Shown here piece after piece: positions 38,497 through 48,300 of a stretch of DNA of 64,000 nucleotides. The position numbers were made by a program, and so were the translations under genes. Position 1 is the first letter of the stretch. Every line of letters starts with the position of its first letter. The notes below the pieces were generated by a model that saw nothing but the letters and a program-made list of their open reading frames with translations, did not search any database and was not told the DNA's origin. The stretch lies in contig MPUH01000201.1 in assembly GCA_001970955.1 (NCBI GenBank), positions 19,068-83,067 of the forward strand. Direction: 5' to 3'. This DNA comes from Stentor coeruleus (Eukaryota; Ciliophora; Heterotrichea; Heterotrichida; Stentoridae).

Positions 38497-39341
38497 AACA
38501 AATTTATATTCAAGTAAGATAGAAATTATTATGTCGTTATAAGAGTTATAAGAGTGGTTTATGATGATTTTTTATATAGAAATTAATGGGTGTTGGGGAT
38601 ATTGGAAGGGAATACAGGTTGCAATGTGTGGAATAATTTTGAATTTGTATGTGAAAAAATGCGTTTAGGACTTTTTTAATGGGGTTTTTGGGGTTGATTT
38701 TTGTTTAGGGAACTTTTGGGTATTTGACTATGAAGTTTTGAAAATTATTTTTTTATTTTTGGCTTGTGGGTTAGTAATTTTTTGTGGTTTGATTTTAGGT
38801 AGATAATTGTTAATTTGAATAGATAAAAATTTGGAATTTGGAATAAATTAGGAGATGGATTGTTAGTTTTAATGTTTTAACTGATAAATTATGTTGGTTT
38901 ACTGATTTTATTAATTAGTTGATTAGTTGTCTCATTTATGATAATTAGTTATGAAAATGATTACCCTTTTGGCTGATAATTATTTTAGTTGTTTATAATA
39001 ATTTTTTCTTGTAATTCAAGGTTTTTTTATAGATATGATCACTTTTTTAAAACTATGAAAAATTTTATTTTTTACAACCAATATTTATTTTTTACTTATA
39101 ACTCAATCTTCCTAAAACCCGAATATCATATACTAAAATTATAATCAAACTTAAACTATTATCTCAGCAAATTTAAAATATCATTAAACATCAAACCTTA
39201 ACTATTAAAAAACTAAAAAAAATTCTAATAAAACCTCTCAAATCCATATCTTTAATTCTATCTTAATTTTTTTATATCCAATCATCAACATACAATCTTC
39301 CATACCATCTTCCCTCCTTCCTGATTTTTATTCTCTATAAA
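38497..39341. other. Bipartite divergent promoter region with opposite strand skews
   Basis: 845 nt between divergent genes. Bases 38497-38880 contain about 10 C on the plus strand with abundant G, whereas 39061-39341 contain about 3 G with abundant C. The switch falls near 38990-39060. Thus each gene's coding strand is G-poor upstream of its start. No gene seen. Confidence 0.65.
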
Positions 39342-40790
39342 ATGGTTTTATTACTCTTTTTAACCCTCTCTTTATCTTCAGCCTATATCAAAGAAGGGGC
39401 GATCTACGAGCTCAGAGGGGATGAATTCTTCACTTTCAACTCTGAATTCCACGATAAAATCAGAATAATAAACTTTTACATGTTCTCAATAACAGGTAAA
39501 CAAGAATTCAATTCAGTATATTTTCAAGCCGCTAAAAATGCTAAAAACATGTCTTTGCCTATAATATTTGGTAAAGTTGAAAAGAACAACGTAATAAACT
39601 CAAAAATAGTATCAGAATTCCAAGTAACCTCAGTCCCACATACAATTTATTATCTGGCAAATTCAGATATCCCTTATTTATATACAGGTCCACGTACCCA
39701 AGAAGGTTTATTTAAATTTATGTCTAACAAGCATCATAAAATTCATATTTTCAATAGTGTCGATGAATTAAAACAAGAGCTTATGGGCGAATATTATCTA
39801 AAAGGGCTTCTTTTAGGGGTTTTTAATAAAAATGACGTGGAGATACAAGAAAAGTTCATGAGAATGAGTTATGATATGCCGCATATTTATGAATATGGGC
39901 TTATAGAATACTCAGAAGAACTTAGTAAAGAAGTTAATATCACTGGTTCTGCTTTAGTAGCTTGCAGAGGTCCTGGACTTATAAGTTTCCAAGATGATTA
40001 TTATAAGTCTATATCTAATTTTACTGACTTAAACATAACTGAATGGACACGTATACATTATCATCCACATATTACTTATCAAACTAAAGATCGTGAAAAG
40101 TTTTTATATACAGAAGCACCACTTGTAACTTTATTATTAGATATTAATGATCAAGAACTTAGAGAAAGGTTTATTGATAAACTTAGTTATTGGTCTAAAC
40201 ATTTGTTTATTGATAATAGGGATAAACAGAAATACACTTGGGCTATTGCTGATAAAAATGAATATATTGATGAACTTAAAGCTGATGGACTTGATAAAGA
40301 ATATATGCTTTATGTCATTAAGCATCAAGGGAAAAAATATGTTGTTAATGAAGATGTGTTTTATGGAAATGGAGGGTGGACAGAAGTTGGGATTAGGAGA
40401 TTTTATAACCAATATTCAATGGGAGCTGCAAAACCTTTTAAAAAAGTGGAAAATGTTCAAAAAAGCACTGAAAATGGAGTGAGTATTGCTACGGAAGATA
40501 ATTTTAATGTTAAAGTTATAAAGAGTAGGAATGAACAATTGATTTATATACATTCTGGAGAGGAAAAATATAAGAAGGAAATTGAGGCGTTGGTACAAAA
40601 AGGTATTGAGGTGGTGAAGATTAATAAGGCTACGAATAAAATTGATGAGAGGTATGAAAATAATGATCCTGAGTATGTTATGTTTGCACAGATGTTTAAG
40701 AAAGAAGAACCGAAACTTTATAGAGGAAAAATGGATACTGCATCAATATTGAAGTTCATATCGAAACATACAAAAAGAGAAGACTTATAG
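39342..40790 (+). CDS. PDI-like ER protein lacking CXXC
   Basis: A 482-residue protein with a signal peptide (MVLLLFLTLSLSSAY) and a C-terminal KREDL, a KDEL-like ER-retention variant. The body is a string of thioredoxin-like domains as in protein disulfide isomerase: a-type about 25-140, b about 140-235, b' about 250-370 and a'-like about 385-475. In the first a-type domain the active-site CXXC is replaced (FYMFSITGKQEF), and only one Cys is visible (VACRGPG). It is therefore predicted not to be an oxidoreductase, but perhaps a chaperone or lectin-like ER protein. The family assignment is by overall pattern and remains moderately sure. Confidence 0.75.
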   Translation: MVLLLFLTLSLSSAYIKEGAIYELRGDEFFTFNSEFHDKIRIINFYMFSITGKQEFNSVYFQAAKNAKNMSLPIIFGKVEKNNVINSKIVSEFQVTSVPHTIYYLANSDIPYLYTGPRTQEGLFKFMSNKHHKIHIFNSVDELKQELMGEYYLKGLLLGVFNKNDVEIQEKFMRMSYDMPHIYEYGLIEYSEELSKEVNITGSALVACRGPGLISFQDDYYKSISNFTDLNITEWTRIHYHPHITYQTKDREKFLYTEAPLVTLLLDINDQELRERFIDKLSYWSKHLFIDNRDKQKYTWAIADKNEYIDELKADGLDKEYMLYVIKHQGKKYVVNEDVFYGNGGWTEVGIRRFYNQYSMGAAKPFKKVENVQKSTENGVSIATEDNFNVKVIKSRNEQLIYIHSGEEKYKKEIEALVQKGIEVVKINKATNKIDERYENNDPEYVMFAQMFKKEEPKLYRGKMDTASILKFISKHTKREDL

Positions 40791-40816
40791 AAATTTAGAA
40801 TAATAGATTTTAATGT

Positions 40817-40920
40817 TAGTTGAATTTAAGGTTAGAAAAAAGATAGTCTGTGTGTAGAAATTCAATATTAGTTGAATTTAAGGTTAGAAAGAAGATAGTC
40901 TGTGTGTAGAAATTCAATAT
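40817..40920. repeat. 52-nt abutting tandem repeat
   Basis: Bases 40817-40868 and 40869-40920 match with one substitution (ttagaaaaaag versus ttagaaagaag). The repeat lies just 3' of the PDI-like gene, and no N separates the copies. Confidence 0.9.
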
Positions 40921-41502
40921 TTTTTCGCATTTTTTAATAAACAACAAAGAAAATTTTGACTGTTTTATTCAAATACTTTTGCTAATAAAAATATAGTTAC
41001 AAAAATAATATTTTCTTATTATCCATCATTTTATATAGTCAAACCTTTCCTAATGGAAACTCTCATCACAAAAAAATACTTACTATAGAGTATTTTTATA
41101 AAATATGCATAATATTAAGTCTAAAATTCTATCAATAATTAAATAAAAGTAATATCAATCATTTTTTGCAAGTGCATGACCTATATTAGATTTAGCTTCA
41201 AATAATCATGTAAAATTTTAGCTTCATTTACAGCATTCAAAAAAAGTTGGGACTATAAAATACTTTATAATAAAATTTATTCAGATTAAACTTTACAATA
41301 ATTTAAAACAAATTAGAACTTGCAAACTTTCTAGTGTAGTTTTTCTTAAGCAAATTTTATTTTTAGCCTCATTTTTCAAGCATATAACTCTCATTTAATT
41401 TACAGCTTTTTTCATTAGTTTTCTGTATCTTAATATCCCATTGTATATTCAATGCTTTAATTAATTTTTAGTGATTTAAATGATTTTAAGTGATTGATAA
41501 AA
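40921..41502. other. AT-rich intergenic region between convergent genes
   Basis: No gene, RNA or repeat recognised in this stretch between the PDI-like and phosphatase gene ends. Confidence 0.4.
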
Positions 41503-42291
41503 TCACACTTCGATATTTTTAATACTTATTTCTCCTATAACTATTGTTGCGTCGTTTATTTTTCCTTGTTTATACCCGCCAGTCTTTTCCCCATACGGCT
41601 TATCAACCTGCGGATCAACAGATTGGCTTTGAGCCATTTCTGTGATCATTTCTGCCACAATCTCCAAGTCTGGGATTTCGCTAAGAAGCATGAAAGGCTT
41701 AACTAGTCTTAGTATATGATCACTAAACAAGTTATGAGAAACTCCATCAGAATACAAAACCACAATATCCTTATCCTTAACATCATAAGAAGCATAAAAA
41801 GCATCATCAGAACTTTTTCCTTCAAGTCCAAGCGTAAAAGGTTTATCAAATATTTCCACCCCTTCAGTAGTTTGCATGATTTTTACTACATCATTATTTT
41901 GTTTTCTTAATATCATCATCCCTGAATCTCCTAAATTTCCACAAAATAACTGAGGTTTTTCAGGATGTAATGTGGCAATAGTACAAGTTGAACTACCAAG
42001 TTCTGTTGTTTCTTTAGATGCTTGATTCATTATAACTTGAGGATTATATTTAAATTCCTCTGGTAAAAAATTGTGAGCTTTTTCTATGTTTTTGACTAGC
42101 TGCCATGGATGCTTACCTGGATCAAGTCCTTTTGTTCTCCATGAACTAAGCCCATCACAAAGGGCGATTAACTTTGGGCAGACTAAAAATGCATCCTCAC
42201 CCTGTCCTTTGCTTTCTTCGCATTTTGTCGTCCACGCTGCAGCTTTAAAAGAGTTTGTATATGTGGCGAAAAGCCTAGATATTCTTATCAT
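41503..42291 (-). CDS. PPTC7/PTC7-like mitochondrial PP2C phosphatase
   Basis: A 262-residue protein with an N-terminal basic, Phe-rich presequence (MIRISRLFATYTNSFKAAAW) typical of mitochondrial import. PP2C motifs of the PPTC7 subfamily are present: GEDAFLV, ALCDGLSSWRTKGLDPG (instead of ADGVGGW), GSSTCTIA, NLGDSGMMILR, VVLYSDGVSHNL and NDATIVI. The metal-binding Asp of ED, CD, SDG and ND are all there. In yeast and animals this family dephosphorylates mitochondrial proteins, including coenzyme Q and import factors. Start codons of this gene and its divergent neighbour are only 11 nt apart. Confidence 0.87.
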   Translation of the reverse strand: MIRISRLFATYTNSFKAAAWTTKCEESKGQGEDAFLVCPKLIALCDGLSSWRTKGLDPGKHPWQLVKNIEKAHNFLPEEFKYNPQVIMNQASKETTELGSSTCTIATLHPEKPQLFCGNLGDSGMMILRKQNNDVVKIMQTTEGVEIFDKPFTLGLEGKSSDDAFYASYDVKDKDIVVLYSDGVSHNLFSDHILRLVKPFMLLSEIPDLEIVAEMITEMAQSQSVDPQVDKPYGEKTGGYKQGKINDATIVIGEISIKNIEV

Positions 42292-42302
42292 TATAATAAA
42301 CT

Positions 42303-42743
42303 ATGAACAAATTAAAATCAAACGCAGATGCTATGTTTCAAACAGAATTCAGCCATAACAGTCCAATTTGTATGTCAGATTACTCTAAAAACTTAAGGCT
42401 TAAAATTAAAAGTATTGAGTTTTCGTTAAAGCTCTTAGAGCCAAAGTTCAAGAAAATCGAAACCTGCTCATCGAATTGTTTTAGAAGTCCAAAGGTTTTA
42501 AGTAAAAAATATGCTATAGTTTCTTATGCTCGCACTGTTAATAAACTCAAGCCTTTAGAAAGAATTTTCCATAACCCTATACTTGAAAATAGTTCTCAAA
42601 AGCAAATTAGGAATAAAACAGTTTTAAAATTACCTTATATTAAATCAGAAAACTATAAAAAAGAGTTTAGCTGTTTGAAAAGCACAAAAAATAAGCTTGG
42701 AGCTACGTATGAAACTAGACAATTGAAAGGATGTGATAGTTAG
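42303..42743 (+). CDS. Hypothetical basic protein, 146 aa
   Basis: Not recognised. A 146-residue Lys/Ser/Asn-rich protein with several Cys. Its N-terminus (MNKLKSNADAMFQTEFSH) is followed by an amphipathic stretch (SKNLRLKIKSIEFSLKLL) and a basic, Ser-rich rest. No domain, signal or membrane segment is visible. The start is 11 nt from the divergent phosphatase start, an extreme spacing even in this compact genome. An in-frame ATG at residue 11 is an alternative start and would give a roomier promoter. Confidence 0.6.
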   Translation: MNKLKSNADAMFQTEFSHNSPICMSDYSKNLRLKIKSIEFSLKLLEPKFKKIETCSSNCFRSPKVLSKKYAIVSYARTVNKLKPLERIFHNPILENSSQKQIRNKTVLKLPYIKSENYKKEFSCLKSTKNKLGATYETRQLKGCDS

Positions 42744-43247
42744 TTTAAGATATATAATAGTCAAGAGTTTTATAGATTTTACTATATTTAATCCTAGTCT
42801 TTCCTTCGTGTATAAGTGCCTTTCCTATTCCCTTTCTTCCTTTTTTAATCAAATGTCCTGCTTAAACTTTAAATCTTATTATATATCATACCTCTTTCTT
42901 ACTATAGTCAAAACAAAAAAGTTTTAAATACTTTCTTCAACAATTCATATAAATTCAACAAAAACTCTCATCTTAAACAATAAAATTTCGTATTCATATA
43001 ATTTATCTAAAAACATAAGCGTATAACTATCAAAATCTACATCCAAAATACTAACCTTTACAATAAAATTTATACAATTTGATTTTTCAAGAGCCTATAA
43101 AATTATCTTCTAATTTCCTTGTAAATTCTCTGAAACTAAAAAAGTTCACCTAAATCTGCACATGAATCAAATGCAGACATTTTTATATAATTCTCTATTA
43201 ACTAAGAATTGATATATTATACATAAAATTTTCATATAAAAAGCATA
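42744..43247. other. Intergenic region upstream of the RRM gene
   Basis: 504 nt, AT-rich. From about 42900 the plus strand is A/C-rich with few G, as in other 5' flanks. A 64-codon ORF at its left end overlaps the previous gene's stop and is not credible. Confidence 0.4.
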
Positions 43248-44048
43248 ATGGATGATCCAATTTCTTGGTAAAAACTATATAGTCGAAAACTCTTTATTGG
43301 AGGTCTAGCTCCTCATACAACCCGTGAGTCAATGCAAGCGCACTTTGAAAAGTTTGGCCCAGTTCAAGATAGTATATTGATGGTCGATAGAGTATCAGGA
43401 AGGTCAAGATGTTTTGGGTTCATAACCATGCAAGATGCAGAAAGCTTAGATATCATTCTAGCTCAAGAGCAAATCATGGATGGAAAACGAGTTGATTGCA
43501 AAAGAGCAGTGCCCCGAGATCAAAATGCAGCGACAGTTCCCCCATTAGCCCAATCATACAAAACCAAAAAAATGTTTGTGGGTGGTCTACCTCCTGATGT
43601 AACAGACGAAATGTTTCGTTCTTTTTTTGAACAATTTGGTGGGGTTGAAGATAGTGTAGTTATGTTAGATAGAGACACAGGCCGACCTCGAGGTTTTGGG
43701 TTTATAACCTTCCAAAGCGAAGACACAGCAGACAAAGTATTAGAAAATTTCGATAAGAATTATATAAACGGCAAATGGGTTGAGTGTAAAAAAGCAACTC
43801 CAAGACAAGTTCAATCATTGGGTGCATATCAAAATTATACAATGCCATATATGATGATGACTCAACAATACTACCCTCAAAATTATTTCTATGATTATTT
43901 CCCTCAACAAGACTTTGCCCCACAGACAAATTATGTCCAGCCACAAGAATACACCCCTGATACTCAAACAACAAATATTTATGAACAACTTCTTAGTGAA
44001 GAAGAACCTAGAGTTTTTATAAGAGGCCGGGGAAGAGCTTTTAACTGA
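43248..44048 (+). CDS. Musashi/DAZAP1-like two-RRM RNA-binding protein
   Basis: A 261-residue protein using the ATG at 43248 and a 15-nt intron (43268-43282); without splicing the first RRM loses its RNP2 strand. RRM1 (about 7-85) has RKLFIGGLAPHTT as RNP2 and RCFGFITM as RNP1. RRM2 (about 100-178) has KMFVGGLPPDVT as RNP2 and RGFGFITF as RNP1. The tail is rich in Gln, Tyr, Asn and Pro (prion-like) and ends with RGRGRAFN, an RGG-like end. This order matches Musashi, DAZAP1 and hnRNP A/B proteins, which bind mRNA 3' UTRs to control translation. Convergent with the next gene, 29 nt between stops. Confidence 0.95.
43268..43282 (+). other. 15-nt spliceosomal intron in the RRM gene
   Basis: gtaaaaactatatag, phase 2 (TG|T). 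Retention gives an immediate TAA stop; removal restores MDDPISCRKLFIGGL, which includes the RNP2 motif of RRM1. A occupies position 10. Confidence 0.96.
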
Positions 44049-44077
44049 TAATAATCTGAGGATTTTCTAAATACTAG

Positions 44078-44536
44078 TTAGTAAGTTAAGGTTGTTGAAA
44101 CGCGGCATGTCACCATAAAATCGTGAAGGGATTGTAAAGTTTGTTGTAAGCCACTATTGTTGTCTAAATAGTATTGAGCGTTTATATGGATAATATTTAG
44201 TTTTTCTTCGCAGTTTTCATCGCTTACATAGTCGAAAAGTTCTGTGAAGCCGTCAACTGGGCCATCAAATTTAGTCATTTCGGTACCTGCGGTTATAAGG
44301 ACTGATTGTTCTAAGAAGAGAACTGAAAGTGGATTACAATCGATAAGAGCTGACCCTAGAAACTGAAGAGCATAACCCATTTCTTGAATAGCTTGCTTGT
44401 AGTAGATTAATAAGTTCCAGTCAATTACCGCACGTGAATAGGAAACTACAAGGCCTTCGACATCTTTTTCACACCTTTTCAGGTTAAAACCTTGAGTTAA
44501 TGATAAAGTCAACACGAGCAAACAGAGTAATTTCAT
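44078..44536 (-). CDS. Small secreted protein, 152 aa
   Basis: Not recognised. The signal peptide MKLLCLLVLTLSLTQG is clear. The mature protein of about 136 residues is helical with conserved-looking Cys residues (KRCEKDVEGL, IDCNPLSVL, DENCEEKL, MVTCRVST), suggesting two disulfides. It has no GPI signal or other membrane segment. It is likely secreted or lumenal to a vesicle. The 5' flank is C-poor on the plus strand, consistent with a minus-strand promoter. Confidence 0.8.
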   Translation of the reverse strand: MKLLCLLVLTLSLTQGFNLKRCEKDVEGLVVSYSRAVIDWNLLIYYKQAIQEMGYALQFLGSALIDCNPLSVLFLEQSVLITAGTEMTKFDGPVDGFTELFDYVSDENCEEKLNIIHINAQYYLDNNSGLQQTLQSLHDFMVTCRVSTTLTY

Positions 44537-45221
44537 TTATATCAACACCATTTCATATAGGATTTTTTTAGGATTAAGATTTTGGATTGAAGGGTTGTGG
44601 AATTTTTAGAAGAGGATTAGGACGTGATAATCAGATTTAAGAATTTGCTTAGATGTGAATTGATGGAAGAATTATGAGGAGGATAGAAATTGAATTGAAA
44701 ATTTAAGAGATAATGGAGAAGGATTTTTTTGTTTTCAAGGATAGGGTATTTATTTTGGAGGTTTTAGTGTTGGGTTGATATTTGATTATCATGAAATATG
44801 TGATTAATTGAAGCTAACAAAGCCTTTATTAAATCAAATTAGTAATTGACTTAAAAATTGATTAAATATAAACTATAATTTCAACTTATCGCATATCTAA
44901 TTTTTAAGAAAGTATTAATAAAAATCCTATAACAGATTCGACTAAATTTGCATGAAAAAAAAAAATTAAACACAATAACTAGGCTAAATAGTAGGAAAAT
45001 ATTATCAATTCAAGATTCACAATGGTATATATTATAAAATATACTTATCGGTATATTTACTTCAATAAATATATGCAATAAATGTATTTATCTTCTAAAT
45101 TTTTTATAATAATTACAGTATTTAAAGCTTTCACAGCAAGTTGGACAAGTTCTAATATTCTTGTTTTGACACATACTAAAAGATTTATTAAATTCTATTC
45201 AATATTTATTTATCCCAAAAA
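44537..45221. other. AT-rich intergenic region
   Basis: The left half (44537-44800) is C-poor and G-rich on the plus strand, the 5' flank of the small secreted-protein gene. The remainder is AT-rich 3' flank of the BTB gene. No gene or RNA seen. Confidence 0.45.
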
Positions 45222-45310
45222 CCATTATATTATTTTTCTACTTATAAGCCTATTAAATTAAACCAAAAAACCATTATATTATTTTTCTACTTATAAGCCT
45301 ATTAAATTAA
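45222..45310. repeat. 49-nt abutting tandem repeat at the BTB gene's 3' end
   Basis: ccattatattatttttctac begins at 45222 and 45271, and the copies run on to cctattaaatta. The second copy includes the stop codon of the BTB gene. No N separates them. Confidence 0.88.
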
Positions 45311-48300
45311 GAGATTACACAATTTTTATCAGGAGTGAAAAATATTTCATTTTCCTGTGGTCTAGCTTCAGGTGGCTGATACGGTTGACTAACACAATTA
45401 ATCTGTTTAGACAATTTTTCCCATTCTTGATTAATTTCAATTTTCTTTGCATGCATTTCCGCTTTTGTCCTATTAGTTTCATTTTTCTGTTCCTCAAGTC
45501 TTTTTTTTAATTCATTAATTCTCTCTTCATACCCTTGATGATGATTCGATTCTAAAATCCAATTGACAATTTCATCTCCATATTCTTTAGGACAATTTTC
45601 CTTAGTTTTATTCTCATATTTTTTCCTCGGTTTTTCATTCAGACCTTTATTTTCAACTCTTCTCTGAAACTCATTCCTAAAAATATACTTAAAATAAGTT
45701 GAACTTCTAATTCCTGCATGATCTCTAGCAATAGTAAGTAAATCATTAGTAGTTAAATATTGATATCTTATTTCACAAACCAAAATATTTATCATATCTT
45801 GAGGTTTATTAGCTGAATATCTCCATAATGCTCCTGCAGCTTCTCTTTCATCAGAAACAGGGAGGAAATCATGACTTAGTAAATATTTTAAATTAAAACC
45901 CCCGATATCGACGAATTTTTCAGGATTTTTGTTTATGAGTGTATTGAAATTCTCACATAAATAATGTAAAAGTCCAGAATGAATATTTAGTTCTTTTATG
46001 TATAAGTTGATATTAACATTGTCGATAGATTTTAATGATGAGATTTTGCAGAAGTTTCTCTCACCGACTATATGAAACTGCCCGTTTGGGAATGAATAAA
46101 AACCTGCAGTGTAACCTGGTTGATTATTTACCCGTAAAGAGTCTTTAATACTTTTATCATCGATTTCTATTTCAAAAACTACGGTTGTAAATAATAAAGA
46201 AGTGGAATTTGAGGTTTTTTTATAAAGTCCACGATCACAGAGGAAAAGAGAAATCATACCATCGATACTTGTGCTTACTAATACTGACCATTTGTGAGAT
46301 TCATTAATAAAAACTGGGGACATGACATTCTTCGGCCTAAAAATATCAGTAATTTTAAAACAAAAAGGTTTATTTGTCCTAGCGATCAGTTCTTTTTGGT
46401 TTATTATTTGGATAGTTTTCCCACATAAGTCCATTTGATTAATTGAGTACTGAGGTTTAACAGGAGGTGTTGCATTTTCCCTAACAGTATCATTGAAAAA
46501 TGGGGCTTTTTCATCAATTAATGGATATTCCATCGTCATATTTTCTTCAAGTTTTGTAAGTTGGGCTGGAGTTAATGATCTAACTACATCTAATTTCCTA
46601 ATATCTATAGGGTAATCCACATATCCTGATAAAAACAACTCAGTAACCTTATTTGTCAGTTCAAAAACACAACTTGCATATCTTAAATCAGTTAAAAGCT
46701 TTACAACCAAAGATATATGCTCTATATTATTTATATACTTCATTGAAGAATCAATTAATTTTATCATACAAGGCAAAGGTAAAGACAAACATTCCGATCT
46801 CATGTTCCGAACTAAAAAATTAGATTGTTGTCCTGCATATATTAAACATGATTCAAAAAGATAATCCCAACCTGGAGTTGATTCTTTTTCTCTAGAAAAT
46901 GATTGTTTTAATAACCCTAAAACCTCTTCTTTACTTAACTGAGGGATGATATATTTGATTATAATAATATCGCATAAATCTTGCATTTGTAAGAAATCAG
47001 CTATAGCTAAAATATCTTTAGCAAATTTTATGTTTATAAGTTCTTTATCAAGATTAAATGTATACATGAATTTCATGACAATTTTAAAAGGGTCTAGGAT
47101 AAACCAATTCGGTAATAAAAGTTTGGTTATTTGATATTGTGATAAACTTCGGGTCTGTTCAAGCTTTTCTCTAAAAAACCCACTTGCTGAAAATAATACG
47201 GCTTTATGAGCTTTGAAATCTGTATCTTTAACTTTTAAAATCACATCATGATATTCCATTGTGGTAAATAATTTTGTATAACTTGAATTCTCAAGACGAG
47301 GTTTAGATATTTCTTGTAATAATAAAGATGGGATAGGAAGGAGAAGATTTGGTATTTCAATATCAGGTATTTTATTATTAGTTTGTGAAGATGAAGACTC
47401 TAATTTGGTTTTTAATTTATAATTATCTTCTGTTTTATCATTATTTTGTGATATAGAGTGTTTGTGGTCAGGAGCTTTTTGTGAGACTATAAAAGGAAAA
47501 CTGTTTTTTCCATGAAAACTGGTCATGACAATAGGGTTTGTTTNTCAGGAGCTTTTTGTGAGACTATAAAAGGAAAACTGTTTTTTCCATGAAAACTGGT
47601 CATGACAATAGGGTTTGTTTCTGGATTTAAATTGTTTAATGAAGATTGAAGGAAGTTTTGGTTAGATAAAAAGTTCATAGGGTTGACTTGATTGATAATA
47701 TTAGGTAAAACTCCTGAAGTAAAANAATAGGGTTTGTTTCTGGATTTAAATTGTTTAATGAAGATTGAAGGAAGTTTTGGTTAGATAAAGAGTTCATAGG
47801 GTTGACTTGATTGATAATATTAGGTAAAACTCCTGAAGTAAAGTATGAATTTTGTATACCATAAGAGCCGATATTATTTTGAAGGAGGTATTGAGGGTAG
47901 TTTCCTGAGAAATTCGAATAGTTTTGGTTCTGATAAGTTCCAGGGTTTATAAAATTACCCAAAGGACAAGGTTGATTAAATGTCCCAGGGTAAGTGTTTT
48001 GAAAGTTCCCATTTGTATATACCCCTTGTTGTGGAAAGTTATTTTGAAAACCAGGAACTAAAACTTGATTTGAATAATTATTTGAAGGAATATTTTGTGG
48101 TATATTCCCTTGATTTGGATAAGGACCTTGACTAGAAAATCCTGTAGGGATATTATTAGGATAATTATTCCCTTGATTTATATAACCACTTGATTGAGTT
48201 GAAAAATTACTTGAAGTTGATCCTTGAATAGTATTTGATGAAAGTATAGGATTAGAACCTGGTAATGCAAAAGGATTTGAAATTAATGAATTTGTATTAG

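Noticed and set aside
42733-42927. 64-codon ORF after the 146-aa gene
   Set aside because: Overlaps the preceding gene's end and consists of low-complexity Phe/Ser/Leu/Tyr.
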